64,000 nucleotides of DNA from positions 456,333 through 520,332 of the forward strand of contig NZ_SJPW01000003.1 in assembly GCF_007860125.1 (NCBI RefSeq), given 5' to 3'. The notes beneath the pieces were generated by a model that worked only from the letters and a program-made list of their open reading frames with translations, was not told where the DNA came from and made no database searches. Both the position numbers and the translations under genes were made by a program. This DNA comes from Rubripirellula tenax. Lineage in GTDB: Bacteria; Planctomycetota; Planctomycetia; Pirellulales; Pirellulaceae. This document shows, in pieces, positions 47,101 to 55,085 of this stretch (within the stretch, counting starts at the first letter, position 1; each line of letters starts with the position of its first letter).

Positions 47101-47610
47101 GCCGCGTCCGCCACCGCCGTGCGAGGCTTTGATCATGACCGGGAAACCCACTTTCTCAGCCGCCGCTTGCGCTTCGGCCAAATCATCTACCGCACCTTCG
47201 GTTCCCCCCAGGATCGGCACGCCTGCTCGGATCGCAATCGCACGCGCGGACGTCTTGTCACCGAGCCCCTGCAAAGACTCGACGGACGGACCAATGAACT
47301 TGATGCCGGCTTCCGCACACGCCTTCGCAAACCCGGCTCGCTCCGAAAGGAATCCGTAACCTGGATGAATGGCATCCACGCCCACTTCCTTGGCCAGTCG
47401 CACAATGGATTCGATATCCAGGTACGCTCGAATCGGCTCGCCCTGCTTTCCGATCTTGTAAGCCTCATCGGCTTTGAACCGATGCAACGCGTAGCGATCC
47501 TCGTGCGAATAGATCGCCACCGTGCGGATCCCTATTTCACTGGCACTCCGAAAGACACGGATGGCAATTTCGGAACGATTCGCGACAAGCAGTTTTTTGA
47601 TGGCAGGCAT
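44167..47610 (-). CDS. pyc: Pyruvate carboxylase
   Basis: A full-length 1147-aa enzyme that makes oxaloacetate from pyruvate, bicarbonate and ATP. The biotin carboxylase domain occupies about residues 1-460 (A-N-R-S-E-I-A-I-R-V-F-R, H-P-G-Y-G-F-L-S-E, G-G-G-G-R-G-M-R, E-V-N-P-R-I-Q-V-E-H-T). The carboxyltransferase domain is at about 540-1030 (T-T-F-R-D-A-H-Q-S-L-L-A-T-R, P-V-H-F-H-T-H-D-T-A-G). The biotin carrier domain at the end has the E-A-M-K-M-E-T acceptor Lys near residue 1112. Length and order match single-chain bacterial pyruvate carboxylases. It stands alone and anaplerotically feeds the TCA cycle. Confidence 0.97.
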   Translation of the reverse strand: MPAIKKLLVANRSEIAIRVFRSASEIGIRTVAIYSHEDRYALHRFKADEAYKIGKQGEPIRAYLDIESIVRLAKEVGVDAIHPGYGFLSERAGFAKACAEAGIKFIGPSVESLQGLGDKTSARAIAIRAGVPILGGTEGAVDDLAEAQAAAEKVGFPVMIKASHGGGGRGMRVVRKAEEFAHAFESARNEALTAFGNAEVFIEKFIARAKHIEVQLLGDEHGNLVHLFERDCSVQRRHQKVIELAPAPDLSEPLRQGMLEAALKIGRESNYSCAGTVEFLVDADEQKFYFIEVNPRIQVEHTVTEEVTGIDIVKSQIMVAQGKKLSDPEIDIPSQDSIKLNGFALQCRVTTEDPENNFMPDYGRVAHYRSASGMGVRLDAGSAFSGAVVNPFYDSLLTKVTARGRNFEGSIGIMKRALREFRIRGVKTNIPFLLKTLSHPTFTSGNCTTRFIDETPELFQFDARKNRATKVLTYLAETMVNGCDLVKDRPMAIRREPAPLPAVDHSQPIPKGSRDKFIELGADGFSKWIRDEKRLLITDTTFRDAHQSLLATRMRTYDLLQIGDAYARNCSDLFSLEMWGGATFDTSMRFLKECPWQRLADFRAKVPNILTQMLLRASSALGYTNYADNVVAACVKEAAQCGMDLFRVFDALNYVPNMKVAMEAVIESGMLCEASLCYSGDLTNPHRNKYDMKYYVGLAKELESMGAHILAIKDMAGLCKPAAASALVKTLREEVGIPVHFHTHDTAGIQAASILEGSKVGLDIADCAMAPMSGGTSQPNLNTVAEMLRYGDRCTGLDTDSIDAVADYWRATREFYTPFESQVLPATADLYQHEMPGGQYTNLFQQARALGLADRWAEVCKVYAGVNQLFGDIIKVTPTSKAVGDMALFMVANELTNEDVLNADRDIAFPASVIDLIGGGMGQPPGGFPQRVKDRVLLGKKEFEGRPGETLPPADFDAARTKVKELVQRDPLEREVVQWLLYERVFEDFAAHQLKYGDVSILPTPNFFYGLELGEEIAIDIEEGKTLIIRFLTIGNPHADGTRTVFFELNGQPREVTITDHSLETDIVKAAKADPSNKSHVGSTMPGMVVAVAVKPGDGVKKGQKLLTLEAMKMETMINAEQDGTVSEVLIKSGAQVETGDLLVVIE

Positions 47611-48078
47611 GAGCTAGGGCAGTGATGAAGAAGTCGGACATCCATTCACGGCATAGGATACCGACTCTGCAGGCCTCCATGGATCGTCAGGATCGAATCG
47701 CCAGAACAAGTCTGAACAACCCGGCAAAACCCAGGACAGCCCAGGACAACTCTGAGTAGTGCCATTCGTAGCTGGCTCGTTTGACTTGGGTCCCTTTGAC
47801 CTGATCACGTATTCTCGTGACGGGTTCGCGGCACAGGAACGCTGCTTGAATGCCGCCGCCATGGGCTGACGGTAGACCATCGCCGGGTGAGATCTCAGTG
47901 TCGCAGGTGGACTAACCCGAAAAAGATTGCGGGGAATTGCGGGTTTCTCGGGAAATACGGGGATTCTGCGCTCTGTTTTGGACCGCACGGGCCCTAATCG
48001 TCTAAGCGTCCGTGTGTGGTCGCTGTCCCGTACCTGCCGGAGCATTGTCTCCACCCGTTTCTAATTCGAGAGATTGAG
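47611..48078. other. Intergenic region between divergent genes
   Basis: About 470 bases between the start of pyruvate carboxylase (minus) and the start of the secreted protein gene (plus). It should hold both promoters. An inexact repeat CCCAGGACA-GCCCAGGACA lies near 47730-47750. No gene was seen. Confidence 0.45.
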
Positions 48079-49059
48079 ATGCGCAGATCCGTTTTGTTGC
48101 TGCTTAGTGTTTGTTTACTTTCAGCGGGCACCGCGCCTTCGATTCTGGCACAGGCTCCTGCGAACCCCGCGGCCGTTTTGGTCTTTGAAGTCGACCCGGA
48201 ACGACTCCGCGAGAGCGGCATGCTTCAAGAGCCCGAGGGATTCGCCAAGAATGCGCTGACGAAGACGATTCCGGCGGGCAAGATCGAGCTTAGCGAACTC
48301 AGCCGAATTCATGGTGCGGTCAGCGCTCCGACCGATCTTCAGAGCCTGAAGAACATGGCAGAAACAGAGACGTTGCCGATGGAGATGTTCATTCAAATTC
48401 AGTTCAAGTCAGCCGAGCTTGCTGAGAAGGCATTCGAGCAAGCGAAGAGTCGAGGTGTTCCCACGACGATCGCCGGTCAACAGTTCTTCGCGGTACCACC
48501 GAACCAAAAGGCTCCCACCAATATGTTGGTGCATCGTTATTCGCAGGACACGATCGAGATCGGCACGCAAGGCTTTTTGACATCGCCGAATCGAGAGTTC
48601 GTCAAAGATAAGCTAGCCGTTGCCTGGCCTCAGATGCCCACGGCCGCGATCCGAATGGCGTTCGACCTCGACGGTGTCCGTCACTTGATCGACTATGAAG
48701 CGATGTCGAATTCCGTCGTGGCCCACCCTGCCATCCTGATTGTCAAGGAAACATCGGTCGTTCGATTGGGCGTCGATTTTTCGGGCGACACGCTGCTGTG
48801 GCTTTCGTTCCGCAGCGAAGATGCAGAAACCGCGCACCGAATCGAAACCGTGCTCGACAGCCAACTGATCACGCTCAAAAACGTCGGTGCGCAGGCAATC
48901 TCAAGAGCAGGTCCCGAAATGCAAAAACCCGTCCAAGCCATTTTGGATTCCATGGATTCAAACGTCGACGAAAACGATGTGAACCTCGTGATTCCCAACC
49001 CACCGGGACTCATGGACGCGCTCGACAAAGCGTTCCCGTTTCTCGGCATTGCCAATTGA
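48079..49059 (+). CDS. Secreted protein, unknown function
   Basis: 326 aa from ATG 48079 with a signal peptide (M-R-R-S-V-L-L-L-L-S-V-C-L-L-S-A-G, cleavage near residue 24). The mature protein alternates beta strands and helices (for example A-A-V-L-V-F-E-V-D-P-E-R-L, S-V-V-R-L-G-V-D-F-S-G-D-T-L-L-W-L-S-F) and has no Cys or membrane segment. No family is recognised. A frame open to 48016 upstream is not needed. It is convergent with a truncated hydrolase whose reading frame runs antisense across the last 370 bases of this gene. Confidence 0.8.
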   Translation: MRRSVLLLLSVCLLSAGTAPSILAQAPANPAAVLVFEVDPERLRESGMLQEPEGFAKNALTKTIPAGKIELSELSRIHGAVSAPTDLQSLKNMAETETLPMEMFIQIQFKSAELAEKAFEQAKSRGVPTTIAGQQFFAVPPNQKAPTNMLVHRYSQDTIEIGTQGFLTSPNREFVKDKLAVAWPQMPTAAIRMAFDLDGVRHLIDYEAMSNSVVAHPAILIVKETSVVRLGVDFSGDTLLWLSFRSEDAETAHRIETVLDSQLITLKNVGAQAISRAGPEMQKPVQAILDSMDSNVDENDVNLVIPNPPGLMDALDKAFPFLGIAN

Positions 49060-50615
49060 GCTACCGGCGCGTCGGGACTCATTTCGTACTCCATGTAGAT
49101 TGGCGGATCGTCATTCGTGATTTGCGATAGTGCAGAAACGTCATGCATCCTCGCGACGAATGCATCACGAGTGTCGACGCCAAACATCGCCTGAAAATCA
49201 CGATGTGGTTTGTCATAGCCTGGGATGTGATCGATCCACCACTGGTAGTCGCGACTGGTTTGCCCGTCTCGTGTTGCCACGCAACTGAGTCGCGTCGATT
49301 GCCGTTCAATTGGGTCGTCACTCTGGGGATCGGCCATTTCATCGTGAAAGGCGAGGTTCATAGCAATCTGAGCTCCTGCTGATCCACCCCAAGCGGCAAC
49401 TCGCTCATCATCGATGTTCCAATCACTCGCTTTGGTGCGCAAGAACTGCAACGCGCGTCGGCTGTCGTGAAACGCTGCCGGCAATGGTTCATGCTGAATC
49501 AGTCGGTAGTTTACGGCCGCTACAGAAATCTTGGCATCCAGTAATGCCTTCACGGTCGCCGGCCATTTCTCGACGATCTTGCCCTTATCGAAGGCGATGA
49601 AACCTCCGCCATGAAAGTAGACGGCCAGCGGGGTGGGTTCCACTGACTGCGCCTGCCAAAAGTCAAGAACGTGTCGCGGGTGTCTGCCGTAGGAAACGTT
49701 GCGGTGCGTTGGCGGTAGAAGTTCCTTTTCGGAGAGTCTGACTGCCGCATTCTGCGTGCTCTCGGGAGGTTCTTGTGACGCGTTGGCTTCGTGCAATTGC
49801 TCTTCCAATTCGCGAATGACCTGGTCAAGTGCCCGCGCGGCCTCCAAAATGTTGCCTGTCCCAATCTCATTTTCGACGCTCTTCATACGCTCCTCGATTT
49901 CTGAAACCGATCGGCGATCGCTCATACGTTTGCTGAGCTGGCGAACGCGTTCCACCTTTTCAGACATCACCTTCCGCCAGTCGGCTTCTGGTTTTTGTTT
50001 CGCAAGCGATCGTGCCAACTGACGTTGTTGCTCTGACATTTGCGACAGAAGACTTGTGCGAACTCGAACTTGGAATAATTTCAGCTTTGCCTCTGCCTCC
50101 AGTAAAGCGGCCATGCGTTTGACAATTTTCTCTTCGTCAAGCGTGTCGGCTAGCAGAACTTCAAGAAGCGGCTCTACCAGAGGCTTCACCTTTCGTCTCA
50201 GTTCATGGTACTCCGGTTCTGCCGCCTGATAGGTTCGTTCGATTCGGCTTCTTGTTTCCGCTTCTATTCCCAACTCGCTTGCCCGACTACGCAACCAAAA
50301 AGGCTTCGGAAGCAATGTGTCAAATTCTCCATCTTGCATCACGTCGCCGCGCCACCGAGCTTCTTCGCGCTTTTCGCTCGCGAAGTTTCTTGCCCCCTGA
50401 CGCTGTTGGGCGGTAACTTCAGACAGGAGGCTGACGCGCACTCGGACCTGATAAAGCTTCAGTTCGTTCTCCGATTCCAACACTTTCTCCGCTCGTTGCT
50501 GAATCTTCTCTGTGTCAAACTGACCCTCAACAAGCGCTTCGTTGAGCTTTCTCGTGCGACTGTCAAGTTTGTCTTTGATATCGTGGTATTTCGGTTCCGC
50601 CCTCCCTGTACACAA
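48693..50615 (-). pseudogene. Truncated alpha/beta hydrolase with two N-terminal Spy/CpxP-like repeats, chimeric tail
   Basis: A frame of 640 codons. Residues about 1-240 are two copies of one helical module (E-P-K-Y-H-D-I-K..L-K-L-Y-Q-V-R-V-R-V-S-L-L-S and E-P-E-Y-H-E-L-R..L-K-L-F-Q-V-R-V-R-T-S-L-L-S). Residues about 300-515 are an alpha/beta hydrolase with H-G-G-G-F and nucleophile W-G-G-S-A-G-A. After D-D-P-P-I-Y-M-E-Y-E-M-S-P-D-A-P-V (about residue 515) the usual final 40-60 residues with the catalytic His are absent; instead the frame runs antisense over the end of the convergent gene until 48693. The N terminus also lacks a signal peptide. The real remnant is about 49060-50615. Confidence 0.75.
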
Positions 50616-50650
50616 CTCATTCGGGGCCGGTTCTCTGTTTCGTGGATCGC
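50608..50650. repeat. 43-bp imperfect direct repeat, left copy
   Basis: Begins GTACACAACTCA and contains CTCTGTTTCG. It shares 33 of 43 aligned bases, without gaps, with 51540-51582. It lies exactly at the truncated 5' end of the hydrolase remnant and ahead of the truncated alpha-toroid fragment. Confidence 0.65.
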
Positions 50651-50678
50651 GGCAACGTGTTGGGCTGCTTGAGTTTGC

Positions 50679-51257
50679 GTGGCGAGCACGACCCTACGCG
50701 AACGGTTTCTGAAATCGTTTGCCTACTACCGTGATTGGCATCTTGCCAATCGCAACCCGGCGTTTGTTCCATGGCACACACAAGCATACTGCCAGTATCT
50801 TCGGCTGCACCCGGCCGACGACATCCAGGCATTTGTGTTTGAGATGAATGACTGGCTGATTACGGTTCAGCAAGAGAAGAACGTTCCTCTCGATTGCGTG
50901 GGTCGGTTTTATGCGCCGAACAAGCGGTACGGTCCGCCACACGCTTCTGCGACAGGCGTTTATCTTGAAGGCCTGGTCGACGCGTGCCAACTAGCCCGAT
51001 CGGCAGGAGACGCGAAACGCTATTGGAAGTACCTACGTTCGATCAAATTGGGGCTTCGAAGCGTGCAACAGCTTACATTCTCTAATTCGACCGATATGTT
51101 CTACATCAGTCAGAAACATCGCGTTGCTGGGGGGGTGCGAACAACCTTCTACGACAACCGCATTCGCGTCGACAATGTCCAGCACTGCCTACTTGCAATC
51201 CAGAAGGTCCTTGCAGACGCGGCGTTTGCGAGCGACCTGGAGATTCTGTCCATCTAG
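50679..51257 (+). CDS. Alpha-toroid-like fragment, probably N-terminally truncated
   Basis: A 192-aa frame from GTG 50679. The sequence reads as the middle and end of an (alpha/alpha) barrel protein: Y-R-D-W-H-L-A-N-R-N-P-A-F-V-P-W-H-T-Q-A-Y, F-E-M-N-D-W-L, G-P-P-H-A-S-A-T-G-V-Y-L-E-G-L-V-D-A, G-G-V-R-T-T-F-Y-D-N-R-I-R-V-D-N-V-Q-H. I associate these blocks with toroid domains of longer proteins. It begins inside such a domain with no signal peptide or lead-in, so it is probably a 3' remnant. Frames upstream are closed within a few codons. Confidence 0.6.
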   Translation: MASTTLRERFLKSFAYYRDWHLANRNPAFVPWHTQAYCQYLRLHPADDIQAFVFEMNDWLITVQQEKNVPLDCVGRFYAPNKRYGPPHASATGVYLEGLVDACQLARSAGDAKRYWKYLRSIKLGLRSVQQLTFSNSTDMFYISQKHRVAGGVRTTFYDNRIRVDNVQHCLLAIQKVLADAAFASDLEILSI

Positions 51258-51860
51258 AAGAGCTTTTTTGGTCGCGAGCTGTGATCCATCGAAGAGCATT
51301 GCCACGCAGGGACGATCACATCGTTCGGTTGTGTCGATTAAAGTTTTTTGGAGGCAATCTCAACCGGTTCGGTACAGTGAAATCGCAAGAACCTGCAGTC
51401 TCATTGAGCCTGACGTTTGATCAACCACGCATCGCCAACTCCAAACATACAGCCTGGATCGATTCTCGACTTCTGGGGCGTTATGCCCGTTTTATGGAGG
51501 GACAAGATAGTGTGCCAAGCCTGTGACCTGCTCCTTCCAGTACACAACTCAATCGCGGTAGTGCTTCTGTTTCGGGGATTGCTGTTAGTCGTATGAGCTT
51601 GGATGAAAACCAGACTTTTTTCCCCGTCGAAGCGACCGGTTTTCAAACAGTAGCGGAATCGACACGATCCGCTTTACCCGTAATCCTTCGCTACATAGTT
51701 GGTGTTACCGGACGTTCAGGCTACCCGCAGTCGCTACAACCCCTGCTACTGTTGCCCGCCGCGGCTTCGCAAGGACGCGTTCAGTCGCCCGTTCAAGTGC
51801 ACGACAAACGTGCTGTGTGAGCGAAAACGCTGCAGGCGGCTACTGTCGCGTCGATGATAC
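51258..51860. other. Region without a credible gene
   Basis: About 600 bases holding the right copy of the 43-bp repeat and short frames (for example 51593-51820 plus) that lack domain-like composition. It looks like degraded or rearranged DNA between two truncated genes. Confidence 0.5.
51540..51582. repeat. 43-bp imperfect direct repeat, right copy
   Basis: Begins GTACACAACTCA and contains TTCTGTTTCGGGG. It matches the copy at 50608-50650 at 33 of 43 positions and bounds the 0.9-kb stretch with the toroid fragment. Confidence 0.65.
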
Positions 51861-52559
51861 TTAGCGCGAATGCTTCCGTCCGGGCTTGCCCCGGCGGAGC
51901 AAACAACTGGCAGCTACCATCGCTGACTCAACGCGTCCCTCTCCCTCGTTCATCCTTGGTTTTCCGCTTCGGGCTTGCCCCGGCGGGATCAACGATTCCT
52001 GGAACCTTTCCGATTTCCGTGCAAAGTAGATGTTGCCAGGACGTAGATTCAGCTTGCTCGCCGCTTCCTCGACCGACAAGCCTTCGATTCGAGTGAGCCA
52101 AAAGGCCTGCCATGTGTGGTCGGCCACCAAGCCTCGGACTTGATCGGCTGCCCACTGAAAGACAGCTCGCTCGTACTCAAGGTCCAGCACGGAAGACAGG
52201 TCTGAATTTGCCGGTACGCTGGCAAGCAGCTGTTCCGCTTCTTGACCGCCAGTTCCAAGCGATTTCGTCGCTCGATCGTTGATCAGATCGAACGCTTGAT
52301 TTCTGGCGACTCGCAGCAGCCAGGCTCGAAAGCTGCCACGATCTGTCCGCTCCAGCCATTGCGAAACCGAGCGAGCGACACAGAGCAGGACTTCCTGCAC
52401 AATATCTTGTGCGTCAGCGGCCTGAAATCCACGACTGACGGCCACCCGAAAGATGACTGGCGAATAGATGCTGACAAATTCTTCCCACGCAGCCACGTCA
52501 TCAGCGTCCTGCAATCGCAAGATCAAGCTGGCGCGTGTTTCTGGTGGGCTGGGATGCAT
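51861..52559 (-). CDS. ECF sigma factor with eroded C terminus
   Basis: A 232-aa frame from ATG 52559 (frame open to 52610). Region 2 is intact (F-V-S-I-Y-S-P-V-I-F-R-V-A-V-S-R-G-F-Q-A-A-D-A-Q-D-I-V-Q-E-V-L). Region 4 begins normally (W-Q-A-F-W-L-T-R-I-E-G-L-S-V-E-E-A-A-S-K-L-N-L-R-P-G-N-I-Y-F-A-R) but then changes to about 55 residues with no sigma-like character. That tail includes two copies of a CGGGCTTGCCCCGGCGG repeat on the plus strand. The homologous factor at the window's end continues S-R-I-L-R-R-L at this point, so the last DNA-binding helix is damaged here. There is no kinase or anti-sigma gene next to it. Confidence 0.75.
   Translation of the reverse strand: MHPSPPETRASLILRLQDADDVAAWEEFVSIYSPVIFRVAVSRGFQAADAQDIVQEVLLCVARSVSQWLERTDRGSFRAWLLRVARNQAFDLINDRATKSLGTGGQEAEQLLASVPANSDLSSVLDLEYERAVFQWAADQVRGLVADHTWQAFWLTRIEGLSVEEAASKLNLRPGNIYFARKSERFQESLIPPGQARSGKPRMNEGEGRVESAMVAASCLLRRGKPGRKHSR
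51875..51986. repeat. Pair of GC-rich direct repeats in the sigma factor tail
   Basis: TTCCG-(Y)-CGGGCTTGCCCCGGCGG occurs at about 51875-51897 and again at about 51962-51986, around 90 bases apart. Both lie in the aberrant 3' end of the sigma factor frame and look like dispersed repeat units that invaded or replaced the original end. Confidence 0.55.
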
Positions 52560-53057
52560 ATTCGACTTCGTTTTGAGGTGGCGTCTATCAAGTAGACTGA
52601 GTCCACCCACAAAACCTAGCGCGCCGACCGAAATTTTAGTCGAAGTTCCCGTCGTCCAAGCCTCTGCGGACCTGCGAAACCCATTGAGAGCCCCGATCCG
52701 TTAGCCAACGCGACGATGGACAAGTTTTTTTCGGGACCATCAAGAGAATCCGAATAGTCTGTTCAAAGCGAAAGGCTATTCATACGAGGGGAAAGAAAAG
52801 GAACGCGGACCCAGTTTGATTTTCGAGTCCTGGAACCTTTTTCCGAGTCTCAATTTTCACCACGAAAGACACGAATCACACGAAAAAGATCAGGTGTTGA
52901 TATTCGTGTCATTCGTGTGTTTCGTGGTTCAGTCACTGCGGAGAGACTTCGTGAGATGCGGGATTCAGGTACTAACCAAACCCGAAACCCAAGTCACACC
53001 CCAAAGCAGCCTCGCTGAAAACCGAACACCAAGTCTGACCCCCGCTAAGCGCTCCGC
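52560..53057. other. Intergenic region with a REP-like element
   Basis: About 500 bases upstream of the eroded sigma factor. Apart from the inverted repeat at 52859-52928, no gene or clear regulatory element was recognised. Confidence 0.45.
52859..52928. repeat. Long inverted repeat of the CACGAA type
   Basis: Arms of 26 bp (52859-52884 and 52903-52928) pair at 24 of 26 positions; the arms are built of ACCACGAAA and CACGAAT units. I recall similar ACCACGAA-type elements in many environmental genomes. It lies in noncoding DNA. Confidence 0.75.
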
Positions 53058-53684
53058 TTATCCTCCGTCCTGTGGGATCGGTTGATCCAACCATAAGCAG
53101 AACGCTAACTTTGAGTTGGCAGTCGACTCGATTGCGAAAAGCGTGATTGGCGACATTGCTCCACGAGTGACTGGGTTGTCGCCGACCGCTTCAGAGCGAG
53201 AAGGTATGTCACCCATCAGTAATGCTGTGGTGTCAGAGTCGATCGTGATGATTGACGCACCTGCTCCAGTCTCAATCTTGAGTGTGCCCCATTTTGGATC
53301 ATTGGGGTTGCGTTCAAAACGAAAAAGAATCGAAGTCTCATGTGTTGCCGGATCTGGGGCAAGCTGGAAGGCGCGTGTGGACTGCGAGCTGTTGTCACGA
53401 ATGTCAATGAGCGGCGAAGAGCCCCAGTTGGCGTAAAGCATTTTTGAGCTGGCGTCGGGCAACCGAACCGACCATCTGCGAACGTTTTCATCAGATGAAG
53501 GGAGACGCCGCGCGGCAATAAAGGCCGCATCGTCAACGGGTATCAGTTCAAGCCGCAGACGCAATGTCGCGAGTTCTGCATTAGCACGTGAAAGTCGAAG
53601 CGATGTAATGACATGCGAGATCCCAATCGCGGCGCAAGTGACGACGGCGAGTAGGCCAAGCAGTGAAATATTTTTGGTGCGCAT
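53058..53684 (-). CDS. Small anchored secreted protein, unknown function
   Basis: A 208-aa protein with a single N-terminal hydrophobic helix (about residues 8-28) that could be an uncleaved anchor. The remainder is polar, with a beta-rich centre (I-L-F-R-F-E-R-N-P-N-D-P-K-W-G-T-L-K-I-E-T-G). No family is known to me. It is the first of three similar-sized genes on the minus strand (with 53837-54355 and 54474-54977), all with a short charged N terminus and one helix. Confidence 0.65.
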   Translation of the reverse strand: MRTKNISLLGLLAVVTCAAIGISHVITSLRLSRANAELATLRLRLELIPVDDAAFIAARRLPSSDENVRRWSVRLPDASSKMLYANWGSSPLIDIRDNSSQSTRAFQLAPDPATHETSILFRFERNPNDPKWGTLKIETGAGASIITIDSDTTALLMGDIPSRSEAVGDNPVTRGAMSPITLFAIESTANSKLAFCLWLDQPIPQDGG

Positions 53685-53782
53685 AAGAGGTTCAGTCGGA
53701 TAATGAATTCAGTTCAGCGGGTGGCGGGCGTTCGTGGAATACCAATCTGAGCGTCAAATACTTCAGGTGGTGGGAGTGATCT

Positions 53783-53799
53783 AAGGTGTCCGACACCTT
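53783..53799. repeat. Perfect 17-bp palindrome of the GTGTCCGACAC family
   Basis: AAGGTGTCCGACACCTT, perfect around its central base, in the spacer between two small genes. Derivatives of the same element occur in frame inside the kinase gene at about 56939, 57569, 58624, 59922 and 60343, and a copy of the core lies at 12631. Confidence 0.8.
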
Positions 53800-53836
53800 G
53801 TCTTCATCCAAAAAACGCGAGATTGGCGGCTTCGGT

Positions 53837-54355
53837 TCACCGCTTAGTTATCCGATCTTCGCGATGTGCGTTGCACCATTGGTTCCACTCCGCGTGCAGC
53901 ACTGAAACCAGCTCATTTGAAAGCGTCAGTTCACGCGGTAACACTTGGTCCGGGTTCTTCTTTCGCTGGTGGTACATTACTCCCTCGTTGATCCATACGT
54001 CAATCGCGAGCCCGTCGTGTGCCGAAGTCAAATGCAGGTAGTTGCGAACTCCCGCACGCTCGATAACAAACCAATCGGATCGTGCTGGAGTCGAGCCATT
54101 GGATCCGCTGATTTCTATGCCCTCTGCCCATGCCGGCTTGGGAATAGACTGGTACTCCATATCCGGGAGCGATGACTTAACCTGAGAGTGAAGGACTTCC
54201 CGATCGTAGACCACGCCTTTGTGCTCAAACGAAGGCCCGAAAATACCAACCACCATGTTGCATCGCTTCACGTCAAAAAGGATCGAACGATAGATCGCCA
54301 ACGTAATAGCAACGATTGCGATGAAGTAAAGGAGACGTCGTATGGTGTATCGCAT
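53837..54355 (-). CDS. Small anchored secreted protein, unknown function
   Basis: 172 aa from ATG 54355, which has AGGAG eight bases upstream (frame open to 54421). The N terminus M-R-Y-T-I-R-R-L-L-Y-F-I-A-I-V-A-I-T-L-A-I-Y-R fits the Arg-rich single-helix anchor typical of planctomycete proteins. The rest is a soluble domain with W-F-V-I-E-R-A-G-V-R-N-Y-L-H-L and W-N-Q-W-C near the end. No function can be assigned. Confidence 0.7.
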   Translation of the reverse strand: MRYTIRRLLYFIAIVAITLAIYRSILFDVKRCNMVVGIFGPSFEHKGVVYDREVLHSQVKSSLPDMEYQSIPKPAWAEGIEISGSNGSTPARSDWFVIERAGVRNYLHLTSAHDGLAIDVWINEGVMYHQRKKNPDQVLPRELTLSNELVSVLHAEWNQWCNAHREDRITKR

Positions 54356-54473
54356 CACGGAAGCTCCTGTTCGGATAAGGTTCGGTTTAGCGGGCCGGGA
54401 GCGTTGATTGTCCATTGCCAAAACGCTTGCAAGCCTGGCTCAGATGCAACCGATGGTTCGTCGTTGTTTCAGA

Positions 54474-54977
54474 CTACTGAGGATATATGTATATACGGCT
54501 TCCCGTAACGTGAAAGGCAGCACCTGTCAGCGTCATGGCCATCAATTCTTCGTCATCCGGCGAAAGCGGTCGTGGTGTGTAGAACATCGCCGTACGCCGA
54601 CGCAACAACCAATCATATCGTGAGCGATACGCGACCACGACCTGCGTCTGGTTGCAGAGTTCGCTAAAATGCGTTGCATCAACGGTCCATGCTTCTTCGT
54701 AGTCGTCAACGGGCAGGTGTGTTGGTTCAACAAAATGCCCCTGCGCGTCACACGGCCATGAAGGTGAGCGTTCCAAGCGGACAATGGTGCCGTCGCAAAC
54801 AAATCTCGCGTTCGCGATGAGAGCGTTGGCGGCTTGCAAATCACCACTTGCCAGCGCGTCATGCAAGTGACGGATCGCTCTGTTTGGTGCATCACACCAA
54901 TACCAACCTAGACTGAAGACGATCGGGAGAGCGAGTAGTGTTCGCAATCGAAACCTTAGGTATCGCCTAAATCGCAT
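54474..54977 (-). CDS. Small anchored secreted protein, unknown function
   Basis: A 167-aa protein: M-R-F-R-R-Y-L-R-F-R-L-R-T-L-L-A-L-P-I-V-F-S-L-G-W-Y-W, the classic planctomycete R-L-R-T-L-L anchor, then a soluble domain that begins like a helical repeat (A-I-R-H-L-H-D-A-L-A-S-G-D-L-Q-A-A-N-A-L-I). No family is recognised. It lies in line with the gene at 53837 on the same strand. Confidence 0.68.
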   Translation of the reverse strand: MRFRRYLRFRLRTLLALPIVFSLGWYWCDAPNRAIRHLHDALASGDLQAANALIANARFVCDGTIVRLERSPSWPCDAQGHFVEPTHLPVDDYEEAWTVDATHFSELCNQTQVVVAYRSRYDWLLRRRTAMFYTPRPLSPDDEELMAMTLTGAAFHVTGSRIYIYPQ

Positions 54978-55085
54978 GATGCATCCTTATTAAAGACGAA
55001 CTCGTTCTTCTCCGGTTGGGCCAGTGAGAACAGGTCATTTTGGCGTGTTTCTAGCGGTTTGGAAATGAGAACAAGTCGGCTGTGC

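Noticed and set aside
46708..47625. Plus-strand frame of 305 codons over pyruvate carboxylase
   Set aside because: Complementary to the conserved biotin carboxylase domain; no motif of its own.
50608..51582. Direct repeats as integron attC sites
   Set aside because: GTTGGGC appears near the left copy, but the paired inverse core and the internal stem typical of attC are not present, and no integrase gene is in the window.
51593..51820. Plus-strand frame of 75 codons in the repeat-bounded region
   Set aside because: No domain-like composition, start codon without RBS, located in probably rearranged DNA.
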